The translations under genes were made by a program, and so were the position numbers. DNA of 64,000 nucleotides from Streptomyces nojiriensis (GTDB lineage: Bacteria > Actinomycetota > Actinomycetes > Streptomycetales > Streptomycetaceae). This document shows positions 41,218 through 49,818 of the stretch, piece by piece; the first letter of the stretch is position 1, and every line of letters starts with the position of its first letter. Below the pieces are notes generated by a model, which ran no database searches, was not told the origin of the DNA, and was given only the letters and a program-made list of their open reading frames with translations. The stretch covers positions 8,679,501-8,743,500 of the forward strand of contig NZ_CP071139.1 in the NCBI RefSeq assembly GCF_017639205.1. The letters run 5' to 3'.

Positions 41218-41952
41218 TCAGCGGGTGCTGTGCCCGAGGACCACATGGGCCGCGGCCTGACCGTCGGCATCCGTGTCGATGAAGGACACCACCACCGGGC
41301 TGCTGCCCGTGGGTCCGCCCGCCGTGGCGCGCAGCCGGTAGCGCTCGGTGCGGACGGCCTCGCGGGCGAGCGGGCCGCCACCTGAGAACTGGGACGGCGG
41401 CTTGACGTCGTTGGCGATACGGAAGTCGGCCGGGCGCCAGCTGCCCGAGGCCGGGTCGAAACGTTCCAGCAGGAAGCCCGGCCCGCTGCCCGTCCCGGCG
41501 CCGGCTTCGCCGACCAGCATCTCCATCTGGAAGACGACCAGCAGATGCCGGTACTCGACGGAGTTGCCGTTCCGCAGGGTGACGGTGAACTCCTGCGGGG
41601 CGCCGCCCCGTACGAGGGCGAGCCGACCGCCCCGGGTGTCGACCGCGGCCGTGAGCCGGGTCGGAGCCGGGGGAGGCGGCACGGCCCGGGTCACGGGCGT
41701 GGTCGGGGTCGCGGACGCGGAGGGTCCGGGCGAGGAGGCAGTGGCCGAGGGCGAGGCGGAATCCGACACCGAGGCGGACACCGACGCCGACACCTCGGCG
41801 GAGGCCGAAACGGACGCCGAAACGGACGCCGGGACGGAGGCGGCCGCCGGGGCCGCGCCGTCCTTGTCCCCGCACCCGGTGGCACCCGCCAGCAGGACGG
41901 CCGCCACGGCCGCCGCGCTCAGTGCGCTGCGCGGGTCTCGGGATACTGGCAT
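41218..41952 (-). CDS. Secreted lipoprotein with Ser/Ala/Val linker
   Basis: A 244-aa predicted lipoprotein with lipobox GATGC near residue 27. Residues about 36-90 are a low-complexity SVSASVSAS/PSATASS linker. The C-terminal domain (LTAAVDTRGGRLALVRGGAPQEFTVTLRNGNSVEYRHLLVVFQMEM...) is an Ig-like beta-sandwich of unknown role. No close enzymatic motif. Downstream gene is convergent at 41208. Confidence 0.78.
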   Translation of the reverse strand: MPVSRDPRSALSAAAVAAVLLAGATGCGDKDGAAPAAASVPASVSASVSASAEVSASVSASVSDSASPSATASSPGPSASATPTTPVTRAVPPPPAPTRLTAAVDTRGGRLALVRGGAPQEFTVTLRNGNSVEYRHLLVVFQMEMLVGEAGAGTGSGPGFLLERFDPASGSWRPADFRIANDVKPPSQFSGGGPLAREAVRTERYRLRATAGGPTGSSPVVVSFIDTDADGQAAAHVVLGHSTR

Positions 41953-42073
41953 GGGATCGGTCCTCCAGGGGTGGGCTTCGCCAGGAAGCTACAAGGTGGC
42001 GCCCCTGCCGACGAGGTCGATCACGCTTCGAGGCGGCGACGGTTCGGTCACGGTCCCGCCCCCCTCGTGCCGG

Positions 42074-42922
42074 TCAGACGCGGAGCGTGGCCTCCAGGAC
42101 GGTGACCGCGCGCCCGGTGAGGAGTACCCGGTCCCCGTGGAGCGCGACCCTGACCAGCCCGGGGCGTCCCGAAGCCTGCAGGCCGACGAGGGCGTCGGCG
42201 CGGCCCAGCCGCGCCGCCCAGTAGGGGGCCAGCGCGGTATGGGCGCTGCCGGTGACCGGGTCCTCGGGTATGCCCCTCGCGGGAGCGAAGAACCGGGAGA
42301 CGAAGTCGTACCCGGACCCGGCCGTGTCGGCCGCCGCGGTGACGATGACCCCGCGCGATTCCTCGCGCAGCGACAGGGCCGCGATCGCCGCGAGGTCGGG
42401 CCGCAGGGCCCGCACGGCGGTCTCGTCGGGCAGGACGGCGAGCAGATCGCCCAGCACGCCCGTACGGAACGTGGCCTCGGGCCGGATCCCCAGGGCGTCG
42501 GCGAGACCCGCGGGTACCGCAGCCTCGGTCACGGGGGCGGCCGGGAAGTCCAGGGTGATCTCGCCACCCGCTCCGTCCTCCCCGTCCTCGGCCCACGCGG
42601 TGAGCAGACCGCTGGACCGGCTGAGGAACCGTACGGAGCCGCCCGTCAGCAGCCCCTCCCGGCGCAGCGTGTGCACCGTGGCCAAGGTGGCGTGGCCGCA
42701 CAGGTTGGCCTCGACGAGCGGGGTGAACCAGCGGATCTCCCAGTCGGCCCCGGCCCCGGCCGGGAGCCGTCGGGCGAACGCCGTCTCGGGATGGTTGAGC
42801 TCGGCGGCGACCTGCCCCAGCCACGCGTCGTCCGGCCAGGGGGCGGCCGGGAGCAGGCACACACCGGCGGGGTTCCCGGCGAAGGGGCGGTTGGTGAAGG
42901 CGTCTACGATCCGGATGCGCAT
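42074..42922 (-). CDS. PhzF family isomerase/epimerase
   Basis: A 282-aa enzyme of the PhzF/diaminopimelate-epimerase fold. Key motifs: IVDAFTNRPFAGNPAGVCL at the N-terminus, the catalytic Glu46 in ELNHPETAF, NLCGHATLA and DPVTGSAHTAL. PhzF proteins catalyse allylic isomerisation in phenazine synthesis, but lone copies like this have unknown substrates. No phenazine genes are nearby. ATG 42922 gives the canonical N-terminus. Confidence 0.88.
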   Translation of the reverse strand: MRIRIVDAFTNRPFAGNPAGVCLLPAAPWPDDAWLGQVAAELNHPETAFARRLPAGAGADWEIRWFTPLVEANLCGHATLATVHTLRREGLLTGGSVRFLSRSSGLLTAWAEDGEDGAGGEITLDFPAAPVTEAAVPAGLADALGIRPEATFRTGVLGDLLAVLPDETAVRALRPDLAAIAALSLREESRGVIVTAAADTAGSGYDFVSRFFAPARGIPEDPVTGSAHTALAPYWAARLGRADALVGLQASGRPGLVRVALHGDRVLLTGRAVTVLEATLRV

Positions 42923-43025
42923 GCCGCGAACGTAGCGAGGCCGATCCGCCTCCGGGCAAGGCCAATTCCGGGAGAGTGGCCTGCGGCCACGTGCGAGCGG
43001 GGTGTCCGCCGGTGTGACGAGGCGG

Positions 43026-43379
43026 TCAGGCGGGCTGCCACAGTTCGACCCGGTTGCCCGCAGGATCGGTGACCCAGCCGAAGCGGCCGACACCTTCCAT
43101 GTCCTGCGTCTCCTCGGCCACGTCCGCGCCCTTGGCGCGCAACTGCGCGAGCATCGCATCCAGGTCGCGGACCCGGAAGTTGAGCATGGTCTGCTGGGCG
43201 CGGGAGCCGAAGTAGTCGGTCTCCGAGTCGAACGCCGCGAACACCGTCGGCCCGGCGCCCTGCTGCCACAAACCGTGCTCGTCGGCCTCCAGGCCCAGGC
43301 AGTCGCGGTACCACGCACCGAGGGCCGCAGCGTCGGCCGCCCGCATGAAGTACCCGCCGATTCCCAGCACACGTTCCAT
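43026..43379 (-). CDS. VOC family protein
   Basis: A 117-aa glyoxalase-fold protein: VLGIGGYFMRAADAAALGAWYRDCLGL, LNFRVRDLDAMLAQLRAKGADV and FGWVTDPAGNRVELWQP are the two VOC half-motifs. The Glu in NRVELWQ is a usual metal ligand. Substrate unknown. It could be co-transcribed with the GNAT gene upstream at 43468 (88 bp gap). Confidence 0.85.
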   Translation of the reverse strand: MERVLGIGGYFMRAADAAALGAWYRDCLGLEADEHGLWQQGAGPTVFAAFDSETDYFGSRAQQTMLNFRVRDLDAMLAQLRAKGADVAEETQDMEGVGRFGWVTDPAGNRVELWQPA

Positions 43380-43467
43380 GCCGCCATGGTGCCAGGACGG
43401 CGACCGGACGGGCGGGCACCACACCCGCATCCGCGCGACGGCCACGGCTCCGTCCCTGGGGGACGCG

Positions 43468-43899
43468 TCAGCCCAGCGGCTTTTCGAAGCCGAAGGCGGT
43501 CACGGACATCCGCTCGCGGAAGTAGAAGCGGTGCGCGTCGGTCCGCTGGGTGCCGGATTCCAGCGTGAGAGCGGTGCAGCCGGCGGCCAGGGCGTGCTGC
43601 TCCAGGTGCGCGAGCAGCGCGTGGCCCACGCCGGTGGAGCGGGCGGCGGCCGCGGTGACCAGGTCGTCGACGTAGAGCGAGCGGACCGCCGCGGTGTTGA
43701 CGACGACCCGCCAGCCGGCCGCGCCCACGCACGCGCCGTCCGCGTCGTAGGCGGCGGTGAAGCGCAGGCCCTGGCCGTGCGCCTCCGTCAGGATCCCGAG
43801 GAACAGCTCCTCGCTGAGGTGGGGACGCAGTTCGAGCAGCACGGGGAGCAGGTCGGTGGTGAGCCGGGGGTCGCCGGACTCAAGGTCGATGATCTTCAT
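43468..43899 (-). CDS. GNAT family N-acetyltransferase
   Basis: A 143-aa acetyltransferase. The acetyl-CoA site is LYVDDLVTAAAARSTGVGHALLAHLEQHA (consensus xRxxGxGxxLL with R-S-T-G-V-G-H-A), followed by LTLESGTQRTDAHRFYFRERM, the usual motif B. Acceptor is unknown. Reads away from the YciI/sigma pair. Confidence 0.88.
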   Translation of the reverse strand: MKIIDLESGDPRLTTDLLPVLLELRPHLSEELFLGILTEAHGQGLRFTAAYDADGACVGAAGWRVVVNTAAVRSLYVDDLVTAAAARSTGVGHALLAHLEQHALAAGCTALTLESGTQRTDAHRFYFRERMSVTAFGFEKPLG

Positions 43900-44055
43900 T
43901 CGATGAGCCTACTGGGCCGTACGGGAGAGCTCTCGGCCGAAGCCGTCGCGCGCGGCGTCCGCGGGCGTGTCGAAATGGGAAGGACGGCTCCGACGTCCCG
44001 TACGAAAGGCTCCCGATCCCGGAGCCGCCGCGCAGAACAGAAGGAGTGGCACCCC

Positions 44056-44475
44056 ATGAAGTACATGCTGATGGTTCTCGGGAAGCAGGCCGACTACGAC
44101 GCCATGGGCGGCGCCGCGAACAGCGACAGCCCCGGATGGTCCGAAGCGGACCTCAAGGCGATGTTCGACTACATGGGCGCCCTCAACGACGACCTCGCCG
44201 AGTCGGGCGAGTGGGTCGACGGGCAGGGCCTGGCCGAACCCCGCCACGCCCGCCTGGTCACCGCGGCCGCCGACGGCAGCCCCGTGATCTCCGACGGGCC
44301 GTACGGGGAGGCCAAGGAGGTGCTCGCCGGGTACTGGATCGTCGACGTCGCGGACTTCGACCGCGCCGCCGAGATCGCCGCCCGCGCCTACGCGTGTCCG
44401 GTGCCCGAGGGCGCACCCAACTACCCGGTCGTCGTCCACCCCGTCGACAGCCGCTCGGGGACCGAGATGTGCTGA
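44056..44475 (+). CDS. YciI/DGPF-domain protein paired with ECF42-type sigma gene
   Basis: A 139-aa YCII-superfamily protein with the signature ISDGPYGEAKEVLAGYWIVD. DGPF-type proteins are the hallmark neighbours of group ECF42 sigma factors in actinobacteria; their biochemical role is unclear. AAGGAG 10 bases before ATG 44056 supports the start. The sigma gene starts inside its 3' end (7-base overlap), so they are coupled. Confidence 0.88.
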   Translation: MKYMLMVLGKQADYDAMGGAANSDSPGWSEADLKAMFDYMGALNDDLAESGEWVDGQGLAEPRHARLVTAAADGSPVISDGPYGEAKEVLAGYWIVDVADFDRAAEIAARAYACPVPEGAPNYPVVVHPVDSRSGTEMC

Positions 44476-45801
44476 CCACCCCCGGACCCGACCCCGGACC
44501 CGGACCCGACCCCGGACCCGCACCCGCGAGCGAGGACCTGCTGCGCCGACTGGCGCCGCAGGTCCTCGGCGCGCTCGTCCGCCGCTACGGGCACTTCGAC
44601 GCGGCCGAGGACGCCGTGCAGGAGGCCCTGCTCGCCGCCGCCCGGCAGTGGCCGGAGGAGGGCCGCCCGGCCAACCCGCGCGGCTGGCTGATCCGGGTCG
44701 CCTCCCGCCGGCTCACCGACCAGCTGCGCAGCGAGGAGGCGCGCAGGCGCCGCGAGGAGACGGCCGCCGCGCTGACCCCGCGCGACGAGTTCGTGGCTCC
44801 GCCGCCGGGGGAGGGCCGGGCCCCCGCCGAGGACGACACCCTCGCCCTGCTCTTCCTCTGCTGCCGGGCCGAACTGCCTCCCGCCGGCCGGATCGCCCTC
44901 ACCCTGCGGGCCGTCGGCGGTCTCACCACCGCGGAGATCGCCCGCGCCCTGCTGGTGCCCGAGGCCACGATGGCCCAGCGGATCAGCCGGGCGAAACGGC
45001 GCATCAAGGCCTCCGAGACCCCGTTCGGCATCAGGACCGACGGCACCCATGGCACCCACGGCACCCACGGCACCGGCCCGGAAGCGGCCGAGGAGCATGC
45101 CGCACGGCTCGCCGACGTGCTCCATGTGCTCTACCTGATCTTCAACGAGGGCTACACCGCCACCTCCGGCCGCGATCTGCAGCGCGCCGACCTGGCCGCC
45201 GAGGCGATCCGCCTCACCCGCGCCGTCCACGCGCAGCTCCCGGCCGACGGCGAGGTGTCCGGCCTGCTGGCCCTGATGCTGCTCACCGACGCCCGCCGCA
45301 GTGCCCGCACCACCCCCGACGGCGACCTGGTGCCCCTCGCCGAGCAGGACCGCACGCGCTGGGACCGCGCCGCCGTCACCGAAGGTCGCCCTGGTCAGCG
45401 ACGCCCTCACCCGCGCGCCGCTGGGCCCGTACCAGCTGCGAGCCGCGATCGCGGCCGTGCACGACGAGGCGGCGAGCGACGAGGACACCGACTGGGCGGA
45501 GATCCTCGCCCTGTACGAGGTACTGGTGCGCATGGTCCCCGGCCCCGTGGAGCGCCTGGGCCACGCGGTCGCGGTGGCCATGGTCCACGGGCCCCGGCGG
45601 GCCCTGGACCTGCTCGCGGACCTGGACGCGGACGAGCGTCTGGCCGGCCACCACCGCCTCGAAGCCGTACGGGCCCACCTGCTGGAGATGGCGGGCGAGC
45701 GGGCGGCGGCGCGGGCCGCATATGCGAAGGCCGCCGGCCTCACGCTCAGCGTTCCGGAGCGCCGCTACCTCCTGTTCCGGGCCGCCCGGCTCGCGGAGTG
45801 A
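44469..45801 (+). pseudogene. ECF42-type RNA polymerase sigma factor, frameshifted in its C-terminal extension
   Basis: From GTG 44469 the frame encodes sigma-70 region 2 (VRRYGHFDAAEDAVQEALLAA...PRGWLIRVASRRLTDQLR) and region 4 (LTTAEIARALLVPEATMAQRISRAKRRI), then the long TPR-like extension of group ECF42 (LIFNEGYTA...LMLLTDARR...). After Glu305/Gly306 the frame is lost. The correct continuation VALVSDALTRAPLGPYQLRAAIAAVH is found in another frame from 45385 to the stop at 45801. Restoring two bases at about 45384-45386 (for example GGTGTC instead of GGTC) would give a normal 444-aa protein. The extension is required for ECF42 activity, so this copy is either inactive or carries a sequencing error. 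Confidence 0.8.
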
Positions 45802-45849
45802 GCGGGCAGGGCCCCGCTCGGGCGTCCGCATGACGGACACGGTCCACCG

Positions 45850-45872
45850 TTGTCAGAGGCGCCGCCTACTCT
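45850..45872 (+). promoter_or_regulatory. Second RecA-NDp-type DNA-damage promoter
   Basis: TTGTCAGAG (45850-45858), 8 bases, then TACTCT (45867-45872). This fits tTGTCRgtg-N8-TAnnnT with one mismatch in the weaker gtg part. The -10 ends 7 bases before GTG 45880, so the message would be leaderless or nearly so. Confidence 0.62.
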
Positions 45873-45879
45873 TGATCAC

Positions 45880-46062
45880 GTGAGCCCGACCTCTGACGAC
45901 CACCGCGCCCCCGAACGTTCCCTCGCCGAGATCAACGCCGACATCCGCTGCCTCTTCGCACGCGCCGAGGGCCGCCTCTCCGACGCGGAGCGGATCCGCC
46001 ACGCCGCACTGCTGGGCGAGTGGGCCTCGGCGATACGCGCGTCGGTGGTCCCGGCCGCGTAG
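45880..46062 (+). CDS. 60-aa small protein under a DNA-damage-type promoter
   Basis: A 60-aa protein starting at GTG 45880. It is hydrophilic and helical: RSLAEINADIRCLFARAEGRLSDAERIRHAALLGEWASAIRA, with a single Cys and no membrane segment. There is no Shine-Dalgarno; the RecA-NDp-type promoter at 45850-45872 puts the transcription start next to the GTG. I recall similar short proteins in other streptomycetes but no function. By regulation it is a candidate DNA-damage-response small protein. Confidence 0.65.
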   Translation: MSPTSDDHRAPERSLAEINADIRCLFARAEGRLSDAERIRHAALLGEWASAIRASVVPAA

Positions 46063-46105
46063 CGGTCCCGCCCCGGCCGGCCCCGCACCCGCACGGCCGG
46101 GCCGC

Positions 46106-46137
46106 ACCGGTCGTATCGGACCGGTCGTGTCGGACCG
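46106..46137. repeat. Short direct repeats upstream of the serine hydrolase gene
   Basis: ACCGGTCGTATCGG (46106-46119) is followed directly by ACCGGTCGTGTCGG (46120-46133) and a partial ACCG. Two phased 14-bp copies about 65 bp before the gene start could be activator sites; the owner is unknown. Confidence 0.45.
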
Positions 46138-46199
46138 ATGACTCCGGCGCCCGGCGGCGGTCTTCCCTACGAGCATCCGCACGTACGAGAAGGTGGACC

Positions 46200-47357
46200 A
46201 TGAGCGACCTGCGCAGTCTCCTGGAGACCCACGTCGGTGACGGATCACTCCCCGGCGCGGTGGCCCTGGTGGCACACGGCGACGACATCGAGGTCGCGGC
46301 CGTCGGCTCCGTCGACACGTCCGGCACCGCACCCATGGCCCGCGACTCCCTCTTCCGGATCGCCTCGGTCACCAAGCCCGTGACCGCCGCGGCCACCATG
46401 ATGCTGGTCGAGGACGGACTGCTGGCCCTCGACGTCCCCGTGGCCCGCTGGCTACCGGAACTCGCCGCGCCGACGGTGGTCCGTACCCCGTCCGCACCGC
46501 TCCACGACGTGGTGCCCGCCGACCGTCCGATCACCGTCGCCGACCTCCTCACCTTCCGCGCAGGCTACGGCTTCCCCGCCGACTTCTCGCTGCCCGCCGT
46601 CGCCCCGCTGTTCGGCGCGCTGAAGCAGGGGCCGCCCAGGCCGCAGGAGGTGCCGGAGCCCGACGTGTGGATGGCGGCCCTGGGGCGGATCCCGCTCCTC
46701 CACCAGCCCGGCGAGGCATGGCTCTACAACACCTGCTCCGACATCCTCGGGGTGCTGATCGCCCGAGCGACCGGACAGCCCTTCCAGGACGTGCTCGCCG
46801 AGCGCGTCTTCGAACCGCTCGGCATGCGGGACACCGCGTTCGCGGTACCGCCGGGGCAGCTCCACCGGTTCACCGGCTACTACCGCGCCGACCCCGACGG
46901 CGGAGCCCTGGAGCTCGTGGACGCGCCCGCCGGCGAGTGGAGCACCCTCCCGGCCTTCCCGTCCGGCGCGGGCGGCCTGGTCTCCACCGTCGACGACCTG
47001 TACGCCTTCGGCCGGATGATGCTCGCCGGAGGGACGTACGGCGGTGGCCGACGACTGCTCTCGGCGGACTCGGTACGGCAGATGACCACCGACCACCTCA
47101 CCGCGCCCCAGCGCGCGGCGGGCGCCCTGTTCCTGGAGGGCCAGGGCTGGGGCTTCGGCGGCTCGGTCGACGTGGCCCGCCTCGACCCGTGGAACGTACC
47201 GGGCCGGTACGGCTGGATCGGCGGCACCGGCACCGCCGCCCACATCGTCCCCGCCACCGGGGCGGTCACCCTGCTCCTCACCCAGCGGGAGCTGGCCGGC
47301 CCGGCCGCGCCCGAGGTGATGCGGGAGTTCTGGACCTACGCCGCCGCGCGCCCCTGA
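46200..47357 (+). CDS. Serine hydrolase of beta-lactamase/EstB family
   Basis: A 385-aa cytoplasmic member of the class C beta-lactamase/carboxylesterase superfamily. The nucleophile motif SVTK has Ser56 and Lys59; the second motif is YNT with Tyr176; a Gly-rich C-terminal WIGGTGTAAHI replaces the KTG box. No signal peptide, so an esterase or amidase role is more likely than beta-lactam resistance. AAGGTGG precedes ATG 46200. Confidence 0.87.
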   Translation: MSDLRSLLETHVGDGSLPGAVALVAHGDDIEVAAVGSVDTSGTAPMARDSLFRIASVTKPVTAAATMMLVEDGLLALDVPVARWLPELAAPTVVRTPSAPLHDVVPADRPITVADLLTFRAGYGFPADFSLPAVAPLFGALKQGPPRPQEVPEPDVWMAALGRIPLLHQPGEAWLYNTCSDILGVLIARATGQPFQDVLAERVFEPLGMRDTAFAVPPGQLHRFTGYYRADPDGGALELVDAPAGEWSTLPAFPSGAGGLVSTVDDLYAFGRMMLAGGTYGGGRRLLSADSVRQMTTDHLTAPQRAAGALFLEGQGWGFGGSVDVARLDPWNVPGRYGWIGGTGTAAHIVPATGAVTLLLTQRELAGPAAPEVMREFWTYAAARP

Positions 47358-47426
47358 CCGCCCGCCGTTCCCCGGCTTCCCCCGACCGGCCCGACCGCCC
47401 TCGCCGCCCCGGCCGCCCCGCCGCCC

Positions 47427-48929
47427 CTACGTCCGCCGGCCGGTGGCGTGCGCCGCCCGTTCCCGCAGCCGGCGCTTGTCCGGCTTGCCCCGCGCCGTCA
47501 GCGGGATCGCCCGTTCCCAGAACACCGCGGTGGGCCGGTGCGCCGGGGCCAGCTCCTTCTCCACCAGCTCACAGGCCTCGGCGGCGAGACCGGGGCCGGG
47601 CTCGTACCCCGCCGCGGGTACCAGGAAGGCGCACACCTCCTCGCCGGTGAGGTCGCTGTGCCGCCCCACCACCACGGCCCGGGCGACCGCGGGATGCCGG
47701 GCGAGCGCGGCCTCGACCGGCACGCAGTACACGTTGTCCCCGTGGACCATCACCACGTCGTGGATCCGGTCGTCCAGGTACAGGTAGCCGTCCGCCCCGA
47801 AGTGCCCGAGGTCCCCCGTCCGCAGCCATCCGTCCCGCAGCACCCCGGCCGTCAGCCCCGGCTGCCCCCAGTAGCCGGTCATCATCGCCCCCGACCGCAT
47901 CCACACCTCGCCCGTGCGGCCGGCCGCCACCGCCGTGCCCCGCCCGTCGCGCACCTCCACCTCCACCCCCGCGACGGGCCGTCCCACCGACGCCAGCAGC
48001 TCCGGCCGCCCGCCCACCGCCGCCTCGTGATCGGCGGGGGAGAGCCGGCAGATCACCGCCGCCTCGTTCGTGCCGTATCCCTGCCGCCAGCGGCCGCCCC
48101 AGCGGGTCACCGCCTCGCGCAGCCGCTCGGGGTGGACGGGAGAATCGCCGTAGGAGACCGCCTCCAGCCCCGGGACACCGTGGGCGGTCGCCGGGTCGTC
48201 CAGCAGCCGGTACACCATCGAGGTGGTCAGGTACGTGGACACCGGCGCCAGGCGCCGGCAGGCCGCCGCGAACCCCGCGGGCGTGAACGGCTCGAGGATC
48301 TCCACCCGGCCCCCGGCCCGCCACTGCTCCAGGCACCGCCCGCCCGACCGCTGCGCCAGCGAGGTCACCGACAGGTACACCGAATCCGCCCAGGCCGCCG
48401 GCCGTACGGCGTTCCGCGCGGCCATCGCCCCGAAGGTGGAGGCCACGCCCTTGGGCCGCCCCGTGGTCCCGCCCGTGTACGTCACCCGCGCCACGTCGTC
48501 CTCCCGCGCCCGCACCGCCACCGCGCCGGGCTCGCACCGGCCGGCCCGGCGGAGCAGCTCGGCCAGGCCGAGCCGGGGCGCTCCGGTACCGGGCACCGGC
48601 ACATCGTGCACGACCAGGTCCGGCCGGCAGTCCCGCAGGACGAAGTCGAGCCCGTACAGGGCGGGCCCGGCGAGGACCTGGGTCAGCCGGGCGCCCAGCA
48701 GATGCGCGGCGATCCGTACCAGCAGCACCTCCGGCCGGTTCGAACCCGTGACGCAGGCCAGTCCCGAGCCGCGCCCGATCCCAGCCCCGGAGAGCGCCCC
48801 GGCCAGTCGGCAGGCCCCGTCGAGCACCTCCCGGAAGCCGAGGACGGCCGGACCGGCGCCGAGCGCCGGCTGCCCGGCGAACCGCTCCAACGCCCCTACC
48901 AGCGACGTGACATACCGCGCGGCCACCAT
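47427..48929 (-). CDS. AMP-dependent acyl-CoA synthetase/ligase
   Basis: A 500-aa member of the ANL superfamily. The ATP loop VTYTGGTTGRPKGV is at 149-162, the A5 region is GYGTNEAAVICRLS, the hinge is WLRTGDLGHFGADGYLYLDDRIHDVV, and the C-terminal Lys is in PLTARGKPDKRRLRE. It should adenylate a carboxylic acid and load it on CoA; substrate not evident. ATG 48929 follows GGAGAGG with good spacing and was preferred to ATG 48968/48980. It diverges from the methyltransferase gene across only 40 bp. Confidence 0.85.
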   Translation of the reverse strand: MVAARYVTSLVGALERFAGQPALGAGPAVLGFREVLDGACRLAGALSGAGIGRGSGLACVTGSNRPEVLLVRIAAHLLGARLTQVLAGPALYGLDFVLRDCRPDLVVHDVPVPGTGAPRLGLAELLRRAGRCEPGAVAVRAREDDVARVTYTGGTTGRPKGVASTFGAMAARNAVRPAAWADSVYLSVTSLAQRSGGRCLEQWRAGGRVEILEPFTPAGFAAACRRLAPVSTYLTTSMVYRLLDDPATAHGVPGLEAVSYGDSPVHPERLREAVTRWGGRWRQGYGTNEAAVICRLSPADHEAAVGGRPELLASVGRPVAGVEVEVRDGRGTAVAAGRTGEVWMRSGAMMTGYWGQPGLTAGVLRDGWLRTGDLGHFGADGYLYLDDRIHDVVMVHGDNVYCVPVEAALARHPAVARAVVVGRHSDLTGEEVCAFLVPAAGYEPGPGLAAEACELVEKELAPAHRPTAVFWERAIPLTARGKPDKRRLRERAAHATGRRT

Positions 48930-48969
48930 GGGGGACTGCCTCTCCGCGCCGCTCCGGGACACCGGCATC

Positions 48970-49725
48970 ATGGACGCCATGACGAACGATTCCCGTGCTC
49001 GTTCCTTCAGCTCCGCGGCCGCACGCTACGCCGCCCATCGCCCCGCGTACCCGCCCGCGCTCTTCGACACGCTGGCGGAGATGGCCGGCTTTCCGCTGGC
49101 CGGAGCAAGGGTCGCCGACGTCGGGGCGGGGACGGGGATCGCCACCGCCCTCCTGGAGGCCCGCGGGGCCCTGGTGGTCGGGGTGGAGCCGGGTGAGGGC
49201 ATGGCGCAGGAGTTCCGCCGCCGCAACCCCGGCACGCCGCTGGTCCGCGCGGACGGCAACCGGCTGCCGCTGGCCTCGGGGTGCCTGGATCTGCTGACGT
49301 ACGCGCAGTCCTGGCACTGGACGGACCCGGCGCACGCGGTCCCCGAAGCCCTGCGCGTCCTGCGCCCCGGCGGGGCCCTGGCGGTGTGGCAGAACGACCC
49401 GGACACCGGGGTCGGCTGGATCGCCGATCAGCAGAACCGGATCGAGGAGCGGTTCGGCCCGGGCTGGTACATCAACGAGCGCGCCCTCTCCCAGGAGGGG
49501 CTGCGCTTCACCGACCGCCGACTGGCGTGGTCGCGGCGCGTCCCGGTCGACACGCATCTGGCCAAGCTGTCCACCCACTCCCTGTTCCTCATCGGCGAGC
49601 CCGGCACGGATGCCTTCCTGGAGGACGAACGCGCCCTCCTGATGGAGCGCTTCCCGGACGGATGGGTGGAGGAGCACTACGTCGTCGAGCTGAGCGTGGC
49701 CGTCCGGGGGCGTGAGACGCGGTAG
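48970..49725 (+). CDS. Class I SAM-dependent methyltransferase
   Basis: A 251-aa methyltransferase. Motif I is VADVGAGTGIATALLEARGA, motif II/III YAQSWHWTDPAHAVPEALRVLRPGGALAVWQN, typical of the Trm112-like/UbiE-type small-molecule group. Acceptor unknown. Start is ambiguous between ATG 48970 and 48979; neither has a good ribosome-binding site. Confidence 0.85.
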   Translation: MDAMTNDSRARSFSSAAARYAAHRPAYPPALFDTLAEMAGFPLAGARVADVGAGTGIATALLEARGALVVGVEPGEGMAQEFRRRNPGTPLVRADGNRLPLASGCLDLLTYAQSWHWTDPAHAVPEALRVLRPGGALAVWQNDPDTGVGWIADQQNRIEERFGPGWYINERALSQEGLRFTDRRLAWSRRVPVDTHLAKLSTHSLFLIGEPGTDAFLEDERALLMERFPDGWVEEHYVVELSVAVRGRETR

Positions 49726-49745
49726 GGGCCGTTCGGGTGAAGCGT

Positions 49746-49773
49746 CGCAACCTGTGTCCTCCCGAGCCGTTGA
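49746..49773 (+). promoter_or_regulatory. Sigma-BldN-type promoter of the rodlin gene
   Basis: CGCAAC (49746-49751), exactly 16 bp, then CGTTGA (49768-49773). This matches the sigma-BldN consensus CGTAAC-N16-CGTTGA with one mismatch; BldN directs chaplin and rodlin genes during aerial growth. Transcription would begin near 49780, about 38 bases before the ATG. Confidence 0.72.
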
Positions 49774-49818
49774 TCAAGGTGCTTGTCACCGTGCACTCGT
49801 GCGACAGAAGGACCACTG

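Noticed and set aside
44484..44526. GGACCCGACCCC repeats at the start of the sigma gene as a regulatory repeat
   Set aside because: They are in frame and encode a simple PGPDPGP spacer at the N-terminus.
45913..45920. GAACGTTC as a LexA box
   Set aside because: The actinobacterial SOS box needs GAAC and GTTC separated by about 4 bases; here they are joined and lie inside a coding sequence.
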